DNA of 35,264 bases from Pseudomonadota bacterium (GTDB taxonomy: Bacteria > Pseudomonadota > Gammaproteobacteria > Burkholderiales > SG8-39), in assembly GCA_021813275.1 (NCBI GenBank), contig JAKALD010000005.1, positions 1 through 35,264 of the forward strand, given 5' to 3'. Made by a program: the position numbers and the translations under genes. Shown here in pieces: positions 33,610-35,264 of this stretch. Position 1 is the stretch's first letter; each line of letters begins with the position of its first letter. Below the pieces are notes generated by a model. It did not search any database, was not told where the DNA came from, and saw only the letters and a list, made by a program, of their open reading frames with translations.

Positions 33610-33867
33610 ATGCGAGCGAAAGCGACTGCTCGCCGGGCACCCGCCGAGCAGCATCTCGAGCTGCGCGCCCGGTTGATGCGCGGCATCGCGCGCGCCTACC
33701 GCGAGAGCGGCCTCACCCAGGTCGAGGCGGCGGCGAAGCTCGGCGTGTCGCAGCCGCGGCTGAACTCGCTGCTCAAGGGGCACGTCGAGCTCTTCAGCCT
33801 CGATGCGCTCGTGAGAATCGCCGCGCTCGCGGGGCTGCACGTGCGGCTCACGGTGCGTAAGCCGTAA
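33610..33867 (+). CDS. XRE-type HTH protein (orphan antitoxin-like)
   Basis: YRESGLTQVEAAAKLGVSQPRLNSLLKGHVELFSLDALVRIAALAGLHVRLTV. Confidence 0.8.
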   Translation: MRAKATARRAPAEQHLELRARLMRGIARAYRESGLTQVEAAAKLGVSQPRLNSLLKGHVELFSLDALVRIAALAGLHVRLTVRKP

Positions 33868-33901
33868 GGCGCACGGCCGGTCGCGGCCTTACAATGGCCG
33901 C

Positions 33902-34441
33902 ATGAAGCGCTTTGCCCGGGTGCTCGCGCTCGCCGCGCTCGCGGCGTCCGTCGCGCCGTGGCAGGAGGCCCGCGCCATGTCCTTCAAGCTCACTTCCAGC
34001 GCGTTCGCCGAAGGCGGCGCGATCCCCTCGAAGTACACCTGCGACGGGAGCGACGTCTCGCCGCCGCTCGCCTGGTCGGGCGTGCCGGCGGGCGCGAAGA
34101 GCCTCGCGCTCATCGTCGACGATCCGGATGCGCCCGATCCCGCCGCGCCGAAGATGACCTGGGTGCATTGGGTGGTCTACGAGATTCCGCCGTCGCAGAG
34201 CGCGATCGCCGAGGGCGCGCAGCCGCCGGGCGCGAAAGGCGGGCTCAACGACTGGAAGCGCACCGGCTACGGCGGACCGTGTCCGCCGATCGGGCGCCAC
34301 CGCTACTTCTTCAAGCTGTACGCGCTCGACACGATGCTTCCGGACCTCGGACGTGCGACCAAGGCGCAGCTCGAAAAGGCGATGCAGGGGCACGTGCTCG
34401 CCGAGGCGCGCCTCATCGGCACGTACCAGAAGCACCGCTAG
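33902..34441 (+). CDS. YbhB/YbcL family Raf kinase inhibitor-like protein, signal peptide
   Basis: MSFKLTSSAFAEGGAIPSKYTCDGSDVSPPLAWSGVPAGAKSLALIVDDPDAPDP...WVHWVVYEIP. Confidence 0.93.
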   Translation: MKRFARVLALAALAASVAPWQEARAMSFKLTSSAFAEGGAIPSKYTCDGSDVSPPLAWSGVPAGAKSLALIVDDPDAPDPAAPKMTWVHWVVYEIPPSQSAIAEGAQPPGAKGGLNDWKRTGYGGPCPPIGRHRYFFKLYALDTMLPDLGRATKAQLEKAMQGHVLAEARLIGTYQKHR

Positions 34442-35264
34442 CCGAGCGCGCGCAGCTCATCGAGCAGCTTCTGCGGGATCCGCACGCCCTCGGCGAGCGC
34501 GCGCGCGAGCCGCGCGAGCAGGTCGTCGCCGGGCAGGAGCACCGGGCGCTCCGCATCGGCGGCGGGCGTAGAGCGCACGACGTGCGAAAAGCGCGCCATC
34601 GCGGCGGCGAAGGCCTCGCGCCCGATCAGGCGCGCCGGATCGAGGACGAGGAAGAAGTGCCCGAGACCCTGCGGCTCGTCGGGCCGATCGACCCACGAGG
34701 ACACGTCGGTGAGGAAGCGCGCGCCCGCGAGCAGGCCCGCGAGCAGGTCCACCGCCATCGCGAGGCCCGAACCCTTGTGCGCGCCGAAAGGCAGCAGGAA
34801 CCCGGCGAGCGCGGCCGCCGGGTCGGTGGTCGGACGCCCGTGCTCGTCCGCCGCCCAGCCCTCGGGGATGCGCGCGCCCGCGGCGAGCGCGGCGCGGATC
34901 TTGCCGCGCGCCGCGACGCTCATCGCGATGTCGAGGATGAAGTGCCGTCCCTCGGGGCCGGGCGCGGCGACGCACAGCGGGTTGTTGCCGAGACGCAGCT
35001 CCCGGCCGCCCCAGGGCGGCATGGTGGTCGAGGCGTTGGTGCCGGCGAGCATCGCGTAGCCCGCCTCGCAGGCCGCGCGCGCGTACGGCGCGAGCGCGCC
35101 GAAATGATTGCTGTGCCGGCAGCCGACCCAGCCGATGCCGGTCGCGCGCGCGAGCTCGATCGCCGCCTCGAGCGCGCGCGTGCCGACCACGGGCCCGAGC
35201 GCGTTCCCCCCGTCCACGAGCGCGAGCGAGGGCGCGCGCGGCTCGAGCCGCGGCGCGGCGCGCG
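34438..35264 (-). CDS. Ldh family oxidoreductase (malate/L-lactate dehydrogenase family), partial at window end
   Basis: VDGGNALGPVVGTRALEAAIELARATGIGWVGCRHSNHFGALAPYA...GFLLPFGAHKGSGLAMAVDLLAGLLAGA. Confidence 0.92.
   Translation of the reverse strand, partial: RAAPRLEPRAPSLALVDGGNALGPVVGTRALEAAIELARATGIGWVGCRHSNHFGALAPYARAACEAGYAMLAGTNASTTMPPWGGRELRLGNNPLCVAAPGPEGRHFILDIAMSVAARGKIRAALAAGARIPEGWAADEHGRPTTDPAAALAGFLLPFGAHKGSGLAMAVDLLAGLLAGARFLTDVSSWVDRPDEPQGLGHFFLVLDPARLIGREAFAAAMARFSHVVRSTPAADAERPVLLPGDDLLARLARALAEGVRIPQKLLDELRALG

Noticed and set aside
1-35264. CRISPR arrays, tRNAs, rRNAs, integrases or tandem repeats
   Set aside because: None recognised on either strand.

Overview
High-GC proteobacterial-type chromosomal window (no rRNA, tRNA or CRISPR seen). 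Ordinary metabolic genes (YjbQ, beta-lactamase-family hydrolase, RNase D-like exonuclease, SDRs, OYE-family oxidoreductase, carboxylesterase, PanE-like reductase, FAD oxidases, HIT, YbhB/YbcL, Ldh family) are interleaved with a dense set of toxin-antitoxin, defence and mobile genes, many of them decayed. Intact or near-intact modules: AbrB/PIN (4831-5504), RHH/PIN VapBC (11023-11669), wHTH-nucleotidyltransferase + HEPN + ADP-ribosylglycohydrolase (20054-21906), a LexA-like repressor divergent from a phage Gp37/Gp68-type (DUF5131) gene (25566-26994), HigBA (27142-27841), DUF4258/DUF2283 (28208-28671) and RHH/VapC (30911-31649). Decayed: orphan CcdA, frameshifted PIN, AbiEii-like protein apparently lacking its nucleotidyltransferase core, ORF6N gene split by a 1103-bp IS with a 5-bp target duplication, HsdR N-terminal fragment, and a DUF433/PIN-like pair. 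A second decay hotspot (about 11.7-16.7 kb) is a collapsed catabolic/transport cluster under a probable IclR operon: aconitase-X/SDR chimera, frameshifted dienelactone hydrolase, truncated DUF2442, BCCP remnant, and a Liv substrate-binding protein fused to a LivF tail. A structured intergenic RNA candidate with promoter and strong terminator lies at about 8033-8272. All family calls come from reading the translations; no searches were run.
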